A stretch of DNA of 64,000 nucleotides from contig MNCI01037953.1 in the NCBI GenBank assembly GCA_015680685.1, positions 1,541,058-1,605,057 of the forward strand, read 5' to 3'. The stretch comes from Gnetum montanum. Its lineage: Eukaryota > Streptophyta > Gnetopsida > Gnetales > Gnetaceae. Shown piece after piece: positions 35,261 through 46,560 of the stretch; within the stretch, counting starts at the first letter, position 1, and each line of letters begins with the position of its first letter. Under the pieces are notes generated by a model, which did no database searches, was not told where the DNA came from, and saw nothing but the letters and a program-made list of their open reading frames with translations. The position numbers were made by a program, and so were the translations under genes.

Positions 35261-36957
35261 TGAAACACCACCAAATTTGGGCTCTCGAGTCTTAGCTGCA
35301 AATTTTTCTAAGTGTCAAAACTTAGCAAATTTTTCTAAGTGTTGAGCTTACGCTTTCCATTGTTGGGACTATGCTCTAGAGTGTAGTTAGCATAATTGAC
35401 ACAAATAGTTCAGATTTGTAGTAATTTTTCTAAGTGTCAACAATAGTTACAAAAGTTTCTAAGTGTCTTTAAAATGCCTCACTGCCGAGACTACGCTCTA
35501 TAGCATAGTCAGCATAGTTAGCATAAAAATGGCCAATTTTGTAAATTTTCCTAAGTGTTAAACCAAATGCTATCAAGTTGGGTTGGCATGGAAGAAACAA
35601 TTCGACAGATTTTCTAATTTCTGAAGCTACACTCTCTACTACGCTCCAAAGCATAGTTTGTGTAGTCTATAGGAAGGCATTAGTTTTGCTAGATTTTTCT
35701 AAGTGTTAGGACTACGCTCTCACTGCTAGGACTACACTCTAGAGCGTAGTTAGCACTGGAACACAATTTTTACAAAATTTATCTAACTATTGGACTATTC
35801 TCTAGGGTGTAGTTAGTGTAGTCATGCAGAACTACCTCCAAAATTTAGCACCAGCCTTCATCTTAGCTCCAACATTCCTTCCACAAGAAAACTCAGCAAT
35901 TTGCATTTCTTTTGCATCCCCCATTTGCCCCCAAATTGTACCTACGCTCAACACCACTCGAGAGAGTGGATAGCATAGTCTTGGAGCGTAGTCTTCAAGA
36001 CTACACACACTATTTTGCATTGTTTTCAGATACTTTGTAGTTTGTTTGGCACTTACACATGCAGTCTTAGTAGCATAGTCATAGTTGGGTAGTCTCACTA
36101 GGCCCATTGAAGCACACCAGTAGAACACCATTTACACACTAAAGTAAATGGTGTTCTACTAGGCCCATTGAAGCACACCAGTGGGAGCATCCTTGCATTC
36201 AAGTGCACTTGGCATTTTGGTGGCACCATTACACACCACCGTAGTCCCAACTACCCCTCTGCCATGTGGCACTCGATCCACGATTCACACTAACCCTAGG
36301 CCTATAAATACCCTAGCGCTCAATGTTCTAATGGTTGGCAAATCTAAGCATTGGCATTTCTTGGCATCCTTGCATTCGAGGGCACTTGGCATTTTGGTGG
36401 CATCATTGACCGTTCAGCATATCGCATACCACTGTAACTCATAGGACACTACGATAGCCAACCTGGTAGGTTTAGATTTTATGACAGACATTAGTTTTCA
36501 CAACCTAGGCACCCTGAGACTATGACTACACTACCTATTATGCTTGTTTGTACACCACATACCTCCTCACCTTTCCTTTGTAGTTAACTATGTTTCCCCC
36601 ATTTGGGCTGGTCCTGCTTTCTCTCTCATTGACATCCTACACATTTTTAGCATTTTCTCTTGCATTTTAGCATTTACTTGCATTTTTCATTGTATTCTAC
36701 ACATTAATGCATTTGCACCCATGTTTTGCACTAGAAACCTCAACTATGCTCACCCTAGTTGACACAGTGGATGTTGCAAACACTTTGCAAATCCTTTGCA
36801 TTCATTTTGGCATAACACCTCATAAGTTCTAGTTCAATTGACAAGACCATTCTAGGCACCCTACCTTTGTTTTTAGTAGGTCCTCCTACAAATGCAGGAT
36901 CAAGCTATACGGTCATGGACCTCTTGGTGTACCGCTCTGACGTTTTCAGTCACTATA
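35261..36957 (+). repeat. 5' LTR of element B
   Basis: It starts TGAAACACCACCAAATTTGG and aligns with 51628-53254 along most of its length. The end reads CACTATA at 36957, where the 3' LTR ends ATTACA, so its CA terminus has decayed. It contains repeated palindrome-like words built on CTACGCTC/GAGCGTAG. Confidence 0.85.
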
Positions 36958-37491
36958 ATTTTTTAGTGCTAGAAGAAGGGCCTCTGCCATTTCCTTTTAC
37001 TGTCTCCCTTTGTTGTTATCCTACATGCTCTCTCCACCACTATTGCTAGCATCAAGCTAGTGTAAACTTCATACCCTTATGGATCTACCTCAGCAGTAGC
37101 TGGATCTCAGGCCAGCATAGGAGTTGTATACAAACCATTGGTGTAGATTGGACCCCATCATTGGTTCCCTTGGAAGCCCACTTGACAACACCATAGCGTA
37201 TACCTTACAGTTAGCCAAATTTTGGGCACTCAAGAGAGTGTAGCTAGCTCTTAATGTAGAGAGCGTAGTTAGCTCTAGTATAGTAAGTGTAGTCCCAAAG
37301 TTAGCCATTTTTTTGACAATTTATACTTAGTCACTTTTTCTATGTTTTTTTTTACACTTCACCATTTTTTAGTAGCTTTATACTTAGTTGCTTTTTCTAC
37401 ATTTTCACAGTTAGTCATTTTTTCTAGTTAGCAAAGTTATCCTCTTTTCTACCTTTTGCAAATAGCAACTTTTGCATCTCCCCCTTACATC
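36958..37491 (+). other. leader of element B with presumed primer-binding region
   Basis: The first 25 bases (ending 'gctagaagaagggcc') match the equivalent place in element C ('gcactagaaggagggcc'). A primer-binding site must be here, but I could not assign a tRNA. The rest matches one unit of the 165-bp repeat in the leader of C. Confidence 0.5.
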
Positions 37492-39650
37492 ATGAATCCC
37501 AAGTAGCCTTCAACCTCCGCTTCAAGTGTGGTTGTTGTCTAGCCCATTCAGCAAGAAATCCTGATTGACTATCCTCTTAGTTCTATCATAGAATAAAGAC
37601 AATCCTTTAAGTTGTGCAACCTACCCCCCGAGTACATGGTACTCACCAACGAGCAGTATAACTTCGTTTGCATGAAGCTCTAGACGAGTTTGTACATAGA
37701 CCACCGAGAAATGGATGCTAAATGTAGTTTTGAGCTTATACATCCAAATGGGAAGGAATACTTCTCCTCTACTAGGACTTTGTTCCACTCATGGATCCCT
37801 ACAAGTTGATGCTTGATAGCCTCATTTGAAACCTCAGGTGTGAGGCAAGGATTGACTACAAGGAGCCCTTGTAAAAGGAGCTAGATGAGTTTGAAGCTCG
37901 ATTTGAGCATGACCTCATTCCACATCTCATTCTAGCAGACAACCTCCACTTTCATTTCTCCACTGTCCTACCCATTTGTCTTTTTGGAGACATTCATCAA
38001 TTAGGTGTCACCACCTAGGTCCACGCCTATGGTGGTGACCCACCAAACATAGCAAACGTGCTAGGATGTTGCACATCCTTTTAGCTTGCCTTTTAGCCTA
38101 CCCTTCATCATTCCTTCATAGCTTGTTTAGCCTATTAAGCCTATTTAGTTGTCTATACCAGCAATTGTTACACCTATGCAACCTTATGTGCACATTGTGC
38201 ACATTCTTCTGTCGTTGCATATGACTCAGGTGTCTTTCGTCCCACCTATTGTGTCAGCACCCTTCATAATGGCCCAATTCACAAACACGTGATGGGGCCT
38301 AGCTAATGTGTCTGTGGCACAGCACATGCAACAAGCATTGCGCATGGTCACATAACTTGGAGCCAAGTCATGAGCCATCTAAATAGCACAATGGGTAGCA
38401 CAACCCATGTAGCCCGCTCAACCTCACCAAGTCTAGATCAAGCATTCCAGCTTATTCAAACTCTCACTGAAGAGGTCAAGTAGCTCAAGGTTGCCTCCTC
38501 TAAAATGGTCCATGTGATAGACTTTACCAGGATAATCCAATCAGTCTTGTAGTTCCACCATTGGCATTGCCCATCAGGGTCCCATTATCCTAATTCACCA
38601 AATATAATGGTGAATGGGATACTAATGCCCATCTGGTGACTTTCTGGTCTGAATGCCTCTTACTACAGGCATGGCCACATGTGATCATTCATGTGTTTGC
38701 CATGTGCTTGACTGGTAAGGCATTAGATTGGTACCATGCACTTCCCAGGGCCTCCATTTCTTCTTTGGAGGATTTTCTCACCTAATTCATCATGTGCTTC
38801 AAGTATAACTTGAAGCCTGAGGCGACCCTGGATCAGTTGATGCAAGTTAAGCAAGGCCACTTAGAGCTCGTGCAAAAATTCATTCAACATTGGAGCACAT
38901 TGCTTAATGAAATTTGTGAGCCCATTGTAGAAACACACTTGTTGGCCCTTTTTAAGGATGTAGTAAATGACATCATTAAGTTAAAGCTGTATTACCTTGC
39001 CCCACAATCCTTGAGCCAAGCATTTGCTCAAACTAAGATAATTTAAGATGTGGCAAAGGCTAGCAAGGACCCAACCTATGTGGCTTATAAAAAATTACAT
39101 GCAAAGAAAAAAAGAGATAAGGACAAGGGAAAGCAGGCAACCACAACTGTAGTGATGATGGCTAATGAGGCTAAGCTAAATAATGCCAAACCAATAGCCA
39201 AGCCACCCAAGGCCCCAACTAACAACAACAAGCCAGTTGGCTTTAGCATTGTGGTAAACAACTAGCTTGCATCATCAATAGCCACAACACCAGCTGCCCT
39301 AAAGCTAGACTTTGAGCACAAGGACTGCTAAAAGTACACACCGTTGTTGCTCAAGCTGTTGGACCTCTTGGAACAACTTCTTCACACTAGACACATTTAG
39401 TATAAGTAGATGTCCAAGGATGCTCACAAGTGGCATGAACAATATTACGAGCTTCTCAAGAATCCTTTAGCTGCATTGCCAAATGAGCCTCCGGTCCCTA
39501 AGCATTTTAGATTGGACTAGTTTTGCCAGTATCACAAATTTCCTGGACACAATACAAATTTTTACATGGCCTTATAGGATGATATACAATGCATGATTGA
39601 TAGGGGCAGGCTAGTCCTTAATGCAACCAACCCAGTCTACCCCCAAAACT
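37492..39650 (+). pseudogene. gag of element B, decayed
   Basis: The start is placed at the ATG at 37492 by comparison with C. N-terminal blocks shared with C include a stretch around ELIHPNGKEYF. The capsid-like retrotransposon gag domain spans about 38590-39045, with TLDQLMQVKQGHLELVQKFI near 38826-38890. A basic segment (KKLHAKKKRDKDKGK) follows at 39090-39135. A degenerate finger reads FCQYHKFPGHNTNFYMAL near 39520-39570. Several stops interrupt it. Confidence 0.75.
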
Positions 39651-40559
39651 AATCAATGAGGGTCTACGAGGATCCTCTCAATGCAAGTAGTGTACGGTAC
39701 ACCATCAATGCTATTAGTACTGATGACTCGGAATCGACGTAGAAGCCATTCATGGTTCATGTGCCCTCTGGTGACGCTAGGGCCTCCTCGTCCTAAACTA
39801 GTTTGAGGACCCCTTTCATTATCAAGGCACCACCTTGAGCACTCATAACACCCTTTGTGGTTGGGGTCCTACAGCACATTGCAGCAACAATAACCCAATC
39901 ATCCTTTATCATAAGGATGCTACAACATGCAGACTCCCCACCTGCCAAGAGTCTGGTGGTGGGAAATGCATTAGTCCTTGCTTTCTTGAGACCCCATCCT
40001 AGAAGTGACGCTAACAGGCAATTGAGATGGCAACCTGGGAGGCCCAATGAGTGCCTCGCCAATCAAATGCTTAGGTAGAACTGAGAGTAAAGGGCACTAG
40101 GCCCACCAAAGTCCATCCCCTTGTCCTCTATCCCCATGGCCCAATTAACCTAGAAGGCCATCATAAGCAACCAATAATGGAGTATCGAGTCTCTAAAATA
40201 AGCAAGGCAAGCAAAGCCCAAATCTCCTCCATGAGAGATCTATCTCTTAGGTTGCATGGAGGAGATGAAGGCCAACAACAAGGTAGCAAATAGTGAAAAG
40301 GGCTTCCTTGATGCATTGGCCTAGGTCAAATAGGCCTTAAAATAAAAAAATATAACATTAAGCCTATATGACCTGATAATAACCTCCTCCACCCATCGCA
40401 AAGTATTAGTTCACATGTTGACCTCCATTCTTGTTACAGAGGACATCCCAATGGATGAACAATTCGTCCACACTGTGATGCTACCCCCTACCCCATAGGA
40501 GTCGAGTTCAACACCCTTGGTGTTTCACGATGAGGCAATCAAGGTGGACCCTAAGAAGG

Positions 40560-40915
40560 ATCAAGTCATTACTATGCCAATGTTTATCATAATCCATGTG
40601 AGATAGTGTAGAATCTATAGGGTGCATATTGATGATGGGGCAGCAACCAATGTCATCCTGTACATAATCATTGACAAGCTAGGTCTTGCCTACCAAATCA
40701 AACCAACAAGGACAACATGCCTGAAATCTTTTAATGGTTCATGCATTGTTGTAAGGGGGATAGCCATGATAGCCTTCGTGGTAGGGGAATAATTCCCCAC
40801 TATAGTAGAATTCATTGTCATCGAGGAGATGCCTGGATTTAACTTAACCCTGGGTAGGCCCTGGCTAGCCCAGCTACAGGCTGTCTCCTCCCCAATCCAC
40901 TAAGAAATCCACCTT
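40560..40915 (+). pseudogene. retropepsin of element B, decayed
   Basis: The active-site stretch reads HIDDGAATNVI (Asp codons at 40631-40636) where most relatives have D-T-G or D-S-G. It is followed by DKLGLAYQIKPT, CLKSFNGSCIVV and the C-terminal FNLTLGRPWLAQLQA. One in-frame stop (GE*FPT) is visible. It is homologous over its length to 58860-59201 of element C. Confidence 0.8.
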
Positions 40916-41459
40916 CTGTATGAAGGTGGAGAGGTTATCATCTATGGTGACAATGCAACCCCTCTAACCATTAGTAACATTGACACTAAACAAGGATCAG
41001 AGGTGGAGTTTTCTAATGATGTGCCTTCTGTGTAGGACAAAGGTGAAGCGTGTGAGACAGACCAACTTGAGGAACCAACGAGAGCCACCAACCTCTTGGA
41101 GGATGCTTTGTGGGTAGAATTTTCCTTCAACATAGTTGACGAAGATCAAGGCAAGTACTGCATTGTATCGTTCAAGCCCTACACGCCCCTTAACCCACAT
41201 CAGATTAGGAAGCAACTATGTGACCAAGGCATCCCCTTAGTCCAAAATGCGTTAGGTGCCTATCTGCCTCCACTTCTACATACTTTGTTTGTTTGCATTT
41301 TGTTGGCATTTTACATTTAGCTTAGTTGTTTGCATTTTTGCATTATTTGCCTCATTACACATTTATTTCTTTTGTTTGTGCAGTTTGGCTTAGTTTACAA
41401 TTTTGCTTGCTTAAGTTTAAAATACATAAAAATTGTAAAATTCAAAATTACCAAAAAAA

Positions 41460-41740
41460 TACCATGGCCTGAAAAAGCCTTAAACTATCGCATAGCCCAC
41501 CATGTCCTAAAACTGGCAATCTCCCTTACATCGCATGGCATGGGATGGCCTAAAACTACTAGCACAACCTGCCATGACCCTAAATTGGCATCACGTGATC
41601 CACCACGGCCTAAAGTTGGCAGCTTTTTTCCTTTTATTGCATGGCCCAAAATGGCTTTAAACTATCACTAGGGCCTGAAATGGCCTAAAACTATCAACAC
41701 GCTATCTACATGTAGCCTGATATGGCCAAAAACTAGTAAT
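41460..41740. repeat. short tandem repeat between protease and antisense gene (B)
   Basis: Five to six imperfect copies of a unit of about 50 bp carrying 'atggcctaaaact' or 'ccctaaattggca'. The same words form the array at 59640-59756 in element C. Confidence 0.6.
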
Positions 41741-41974
41741 CACTATAACCTAGTCACATCAATTCATCTTATCATCAAACATAGTAAATAAATGCAAAAA
41801 GTCTACTCATCATAAACTCCATATAGTAAAATGTCCATTACATCTCATATCAATAATAATACATAGCATGATTATCTGCATCATATGGCAAAAATACACA
41901 AAAATGCAACCAAAAAAAAGAAAAAAGAAAAGAAAAGAAGAAATGCCCAACAACATGGCTACATTAGGATGTGC

Positions 41975-43595
41975 TCAACTAGAGGTACTAGGTGGGGGTG
42001 AAGGTCTTTCTTCATCCACCATGCCATTAGTGCTTGCAGCATCACCTGATGCTTATAAATAAGAACAACAACAAAACAAAAAACCTATAAGCAAGTTTAC
42101 AATATACAAACTAACACAAGAAAAAGCACAAAAGCAACCAAAAAACTAACCTAAGAGGGTCCCGCATTGATCATATCTGGAGGCAAACTATCAAGGCTCT
42201 CCTCCAAACATTAGAGGATCTCAAACTCAGATAGCCATGTCTAGTCCTCCTGGCCAAAGTTAACTTCTACAAGGGTCTTGCCTTTGTCCACGGAGGTCCA
42301 TGTAGGTGGCTTCATGGAAAATGTGGTAGATGAAGCCTCTCTTGAGGGTATGACAATCTCCCTCTCCAGGGAACCACTAACCATTGTACGATGAGTGAAT
42401 ATCTCAAAGGCTAATCTCCTACTAATCGCCTCAACAAACATCTCAAGGTAGCAATGATCGACAGACTCTTTCTTGAGTTACTGAAGATATGCATCTCACT
42501 TGTGCTTATAGTGGTGTTTGTGGTTCTTTTGCATATGCCCCCACTTGCACACCTTAGCACTAAAATTCTTCCAATCCTAATTTTTCTAGGCAAGTAGATC
42601 CATTTGTAACCACTGCTCAATGATCTCTCAAGTGGCCTCGTTCTTGCCTCGAATGGTTGACTAGTACCTAGCATAGTTGATCTTTGTAGTTTGCTAGGTA
42701 CTATCTCCCCGTGATCGAGCTACCAAAAAGTTAGATCAGGACTAAAGGTCCTCAATCTTCATATCTTGGTTCGTCACTCTCTCTTGAAGTTCATGCACAC
42801 ATTTCCACAGGTGCTCATTCGAGCACTTGTAGACCGATAATGATTTTATGTAGGAAAGTGTGCACTTGCTGACTACTTCATACACCTGGTGATGCACTTG
42901 CTTCACTTTAGAAGGGTACTTAGGGATGACATCTATTTTTGCCACCTAGTTCAGATCCCAGCGAAGCTTAGAACTTATTGTTATGTAATAAGCAAATCAA
43001 CATTAGCCACAGACTAAGCATTAAATTAGTAAAGCAACAAAAGTAAAACAACAACATGCATACTGAGCTTGGGCTGCTACAGGTGATCAACCATGTTCTC
43101 TACGATGCTTTTCATAGAAGCAAACGTGTCCAACATTTCTACCCATGGCTTCATGCAATAGGTAGGCACAGATGGTGGATCACTAGCAAATACATCTGAG
43201 GCTACACCATAACTCACTTAGCAACAACTAAATATCCAATGATGCAAAAGCAAAAGAGCAACAATAGATGGTAATTTAAGGCACTTACGTAGCAAGCCCT
43301 TAAGTGTGAGTGTAGGAGGATCTCTCAGTTGCATGCCATCGAAGAGGCTAGCAAAATCACCCTCATTAGGGTGGAACAACCCCTCTACCTCAAACTACTA
43401 AAGGGCCTCTATAGCCTCATATAGCTCCTCCTTATGTGCTTCCTCCTCATTAGCTTGAGGAGAGGCCAGCTCTACTACTATCTCTGCTACTACTTCGGTA
43501 GCCCTCTCACCTAATTTGCAAGCATAACATTTTAGCATTAAGATAGCATAATGAAAAACATAAAAATATAATCATAAAAAATATTTAAAAAATGC

Positions 43596-43630
<35 letters not shown>

Positions 43631-44413
43631 AACCTATAACATCTATGCATAAGCTTGGGATCTTAAGATGGATCTTTTTGACGCCTGCTTGTCCAACTGT
43701 AGGAGCAACCTCCTCTATCAAGTGTGGCCTCTTAATCTTCACCTTGGATTGCCCCACTTTTTCTGTGATATAGCAATTAGCCTTGTTCACCTTCCCAATA
43801 ACAACTAGGGAACACTCAATTGTGTGTCATGGGAATAATGTGACTGCCCTAGGTGGCCTTTGGTTATCATTGAGTATGACTCATCAATCCCTTTTGGGGG
43901 TCTTGCGAGCAAGTGGTTGTGAACATATGCTTTACCTAAGGCTTAGACAATTGCTCATAGTCCTACACTACCCATCGCCTTATATCTTGAACCACTAGGA
44001 GCTCTACGAACCTTCGTAGATATGCTACAAAGAATGTGAAGTGTACGTGGGACCTTGCTTGAAGGTTGTAGCGTAGCTTAGTGATCTCTGCATGTAGGCT
44101 GGTGGTGATGTAGAAGGCTTAATTGAACCTCATGCCCTCTTGTAGCACCTCCTTCATCACCCGTGCCTACTCAACCCCAAGGATTTTTCCTTGGGAGAGT
44201 AACTTTGGGAAGGTGTAAGCATGAAAGAGAGGGTAGAGCTCCCAGACCTCAAACACATGCACATCTTTAATCAGGATGCCTTTGTGAGATTGAGTGGCCT
44301 CCAACTAGCCCTTAATCTCTCCTCTACGGTCCACCTCCCTATTGCCCTTGTCAACAACCAACAGGCCATTAGAGGGGAGGCTAAAGAGGTTAGTAAAGAA
44401 GGCCCACTAGGCC
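41975..44413 (-). pseudogene. antisense spliced gene of element B (five exons seen)
   Basis: Candidate exons on the minus strand: 44413-43634, 43510-43289, 43195-43064, 42966-42151 and 42045-41975. All introns are GT/AG and 93-123 bp long; donors include GTAAGT at 43288. Order, exon lengths and sequence match element C. The first exon is homologous to QLLSQGKILGIEQAWVMREV of C and ends in a Lys-rich stretch. The second is Glu-rich. The fourth has KIDVIPKYPSKVKQVHHQVY and CSNEHLWKCVHELQERV, matching C's VDVMPTFPPEVTEVPHQAY block. An in-frame TAG after LLA is shared with C. Stops and one 8-bp deletion at the start of the fourth exon show decay. The upstream exons found in C are not seen. Product and role unknown. 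Confidence 0.7.
43604..43628. repeat. (TA)n microsatellite
   Basis: About 12 TA units, inside the first visible intron of B's antisense gene, immediately after its donor. Confidence 0.9.
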
Positions 44414-44439
44414 CTGCAGGTATAGGATGTCAATATATA

Positions 44440-46560
44440 TATTTGATGTGCATGGTACTCATTGGGGTATAGCACATTTTGGCATGGCATTAGCATTTTG
44501 GTGTCACATGTTTGCATGTTTAGCATTACAGTTTGCATGTTTTGGCAATTTTGCATTAGTAGTTTGCATTTCATAAGTTAGCATTTTACACAAAATTTTC
44601 AAAATTTTTCTAACTCTAGGTTACCCATTCAGGGAGTATAGTTTAGAAAAATGTAAGTTTTTCTAACTTTGGAACCCCTAGCTATAGTTTGGACAATTGC
44701 AGAGCATAGTCCTATATTCTAGAAAAATCCTAATTGTTGAATACACTCCCCAAACAACGTAGTCTAAAGAAAAAAAAGGAAAATAAAAAGTGTAGAAAAT
44801 GTGCCCTTAGCACCATGCATCCCCTCGACACTAGAAACTATGTTGCCATAACAGTAATTACCAAAAAATTGTAACAAAAAATTTTTCCTGTGGGGGTAAA
44901 CTCCCTGCTGCAACCCTACCTTGCAGTGGGCCACTCATGGCCACTGCTAATGCTTGCATCCTTGCCCCATGCATACCAAGAAGTTTCCATAAAATAAAAT
45001 AAAAATGACAGTTCCCTGCCACATCCTTGGCCCTACGATGGTTGTTTGTGGTTGCCACCAACGCTTGCAATCCCTACCTTGCATATAATTTTTTAACAGT
45101 GAAAATGGCAGAGACTCTCTACCATGTTCACAACCTTGTGGGTAGTAGCTCTTAGTTGTTCCCACCAAGCCCTTGCCCCTATCCTATACACTAGTCAAAT
45201 TTTGGAAATAATTTTTTTTCTTACATAGAGCCCCACGTGTAGCTAGCCTTGCTTGGCTCTGTGTCGAGCCTTAAATCCCCTACCCTGCACGATGAAAGTA
45301 GAAAACAAAAATTTTCTACTGAACCCTATGCACAAGGTCGATTGTCCCTAGTCACCGTAGCCAAACCACTTTGCCCTCGCCTCTCAAAAAATTCATTGTA
45401 GAAAACCCATGCACATCATCATCAAACCCCAGTAAAAAACCCCTCTCCCTGCCCAACGCACATGCTTCTCATGGTCGTGCGGTGACCAAAAAAACCATGG
45501 TGGTAGTGGCCCTTACCATGGTAGGGTGCCACTAAAACTAAGTCCCAAATCTTTGAAACAACAACCAAAGTAAAGTAAAGGCAAGATACAACCAAAATGG
45601 GGTACCTGGTGGACGGTGGTTCCCTCCGTTCCTCCATGCATGCTTGTAGTAGACATCCTAGTGCTTGTTCTTCCTCATTAATGTTGGTTAATCTGGGGTG
45701 CTAGCATCCACTTTGGTCTGACATTTTGGTGACTACACTCTTCTGACTATGCTATGCTCTGGAAAGTTTGTGTTTTCAACTTTGACAATGATAGGCTTAC
45801 CTAAGGTGAAAATGAGCTTTTATACCCCTAGGACCACTTAATGTTTCACCAACCCCAGGACTACACTTGATAGTGCAGAGTGTAGTTGGGTGGGAGCATA
45901 GTCACTAGACTTAGAAATTTTTTTTTGATTTTTCTGGTGGCCCCAAACTTAGAAAAATTTTAAATTTTTCTCGCTTCCTAGTGAGTGCCCAGGCCAATTT
46001 CACTTTTCTGGTGCACCAAACCTTGCTCATCTAGTGCATGTTATGGTCCACTAAGATCTCAAATTGGCACTCTATGGTCTACTAAGACCTTGAACTAGCA
46101 CCCCATACCTTGTTGAGGCCTAAACCAGCCTGTGCATACTTGCTTTTTAACATTGCATCTACATACTTAGGAAAAATTTTATTGCATTATTTTCCTTGAT
46201 TTTGTGCATATTGCTCTCATTAAGGAAAGCATGGCTTGATGTTTTTTTGGTTATTTTTATAGAATTTTGACAAGATTTTTAACATGACTACATACGAGCA
46301 TCTTCATTCATCTCTAGTCCTCACTAGACCTCATGGTGATCTCACATGATGCATTGACCTAGAATGCCTAGACCTTGAGCCCATAGCCTATGATAAATAC
46401 ATAACATCCATAGAGGCACCACTAGACTAGCCAAACCATCTAGCTAAGGCTCTAGATCTAGAGGTAGGTGACATCACTAAGGATCCTCTTGTTGAAATCC
46501 TTGTAGCAACACCTAGCGGTGAGGCGAAGGCATTGAAACTTAGTTCCTTGCTAAGGCCTC
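44440..46560. other. element B spacer upstream of RT
   Basis: No coding blocks could be assigned. It includes GC-richer imperfect repeats (44860-45650; 'ctaccttgca' twice, and CCATGGT words) and LTR-like words ('gactacactct') near 45730-45900. It probably contains the start region of the antisense gene or an intron of the sense transcript. Confidence 0.4.

Noticed and set aside
44840-45650. Possible exons of the antisense gene upstream of 44413 in element B
   Set aside because: Short open frames exist on the minus strand but show no similarity to the upstream exons of C and no phase-matched splice sites.
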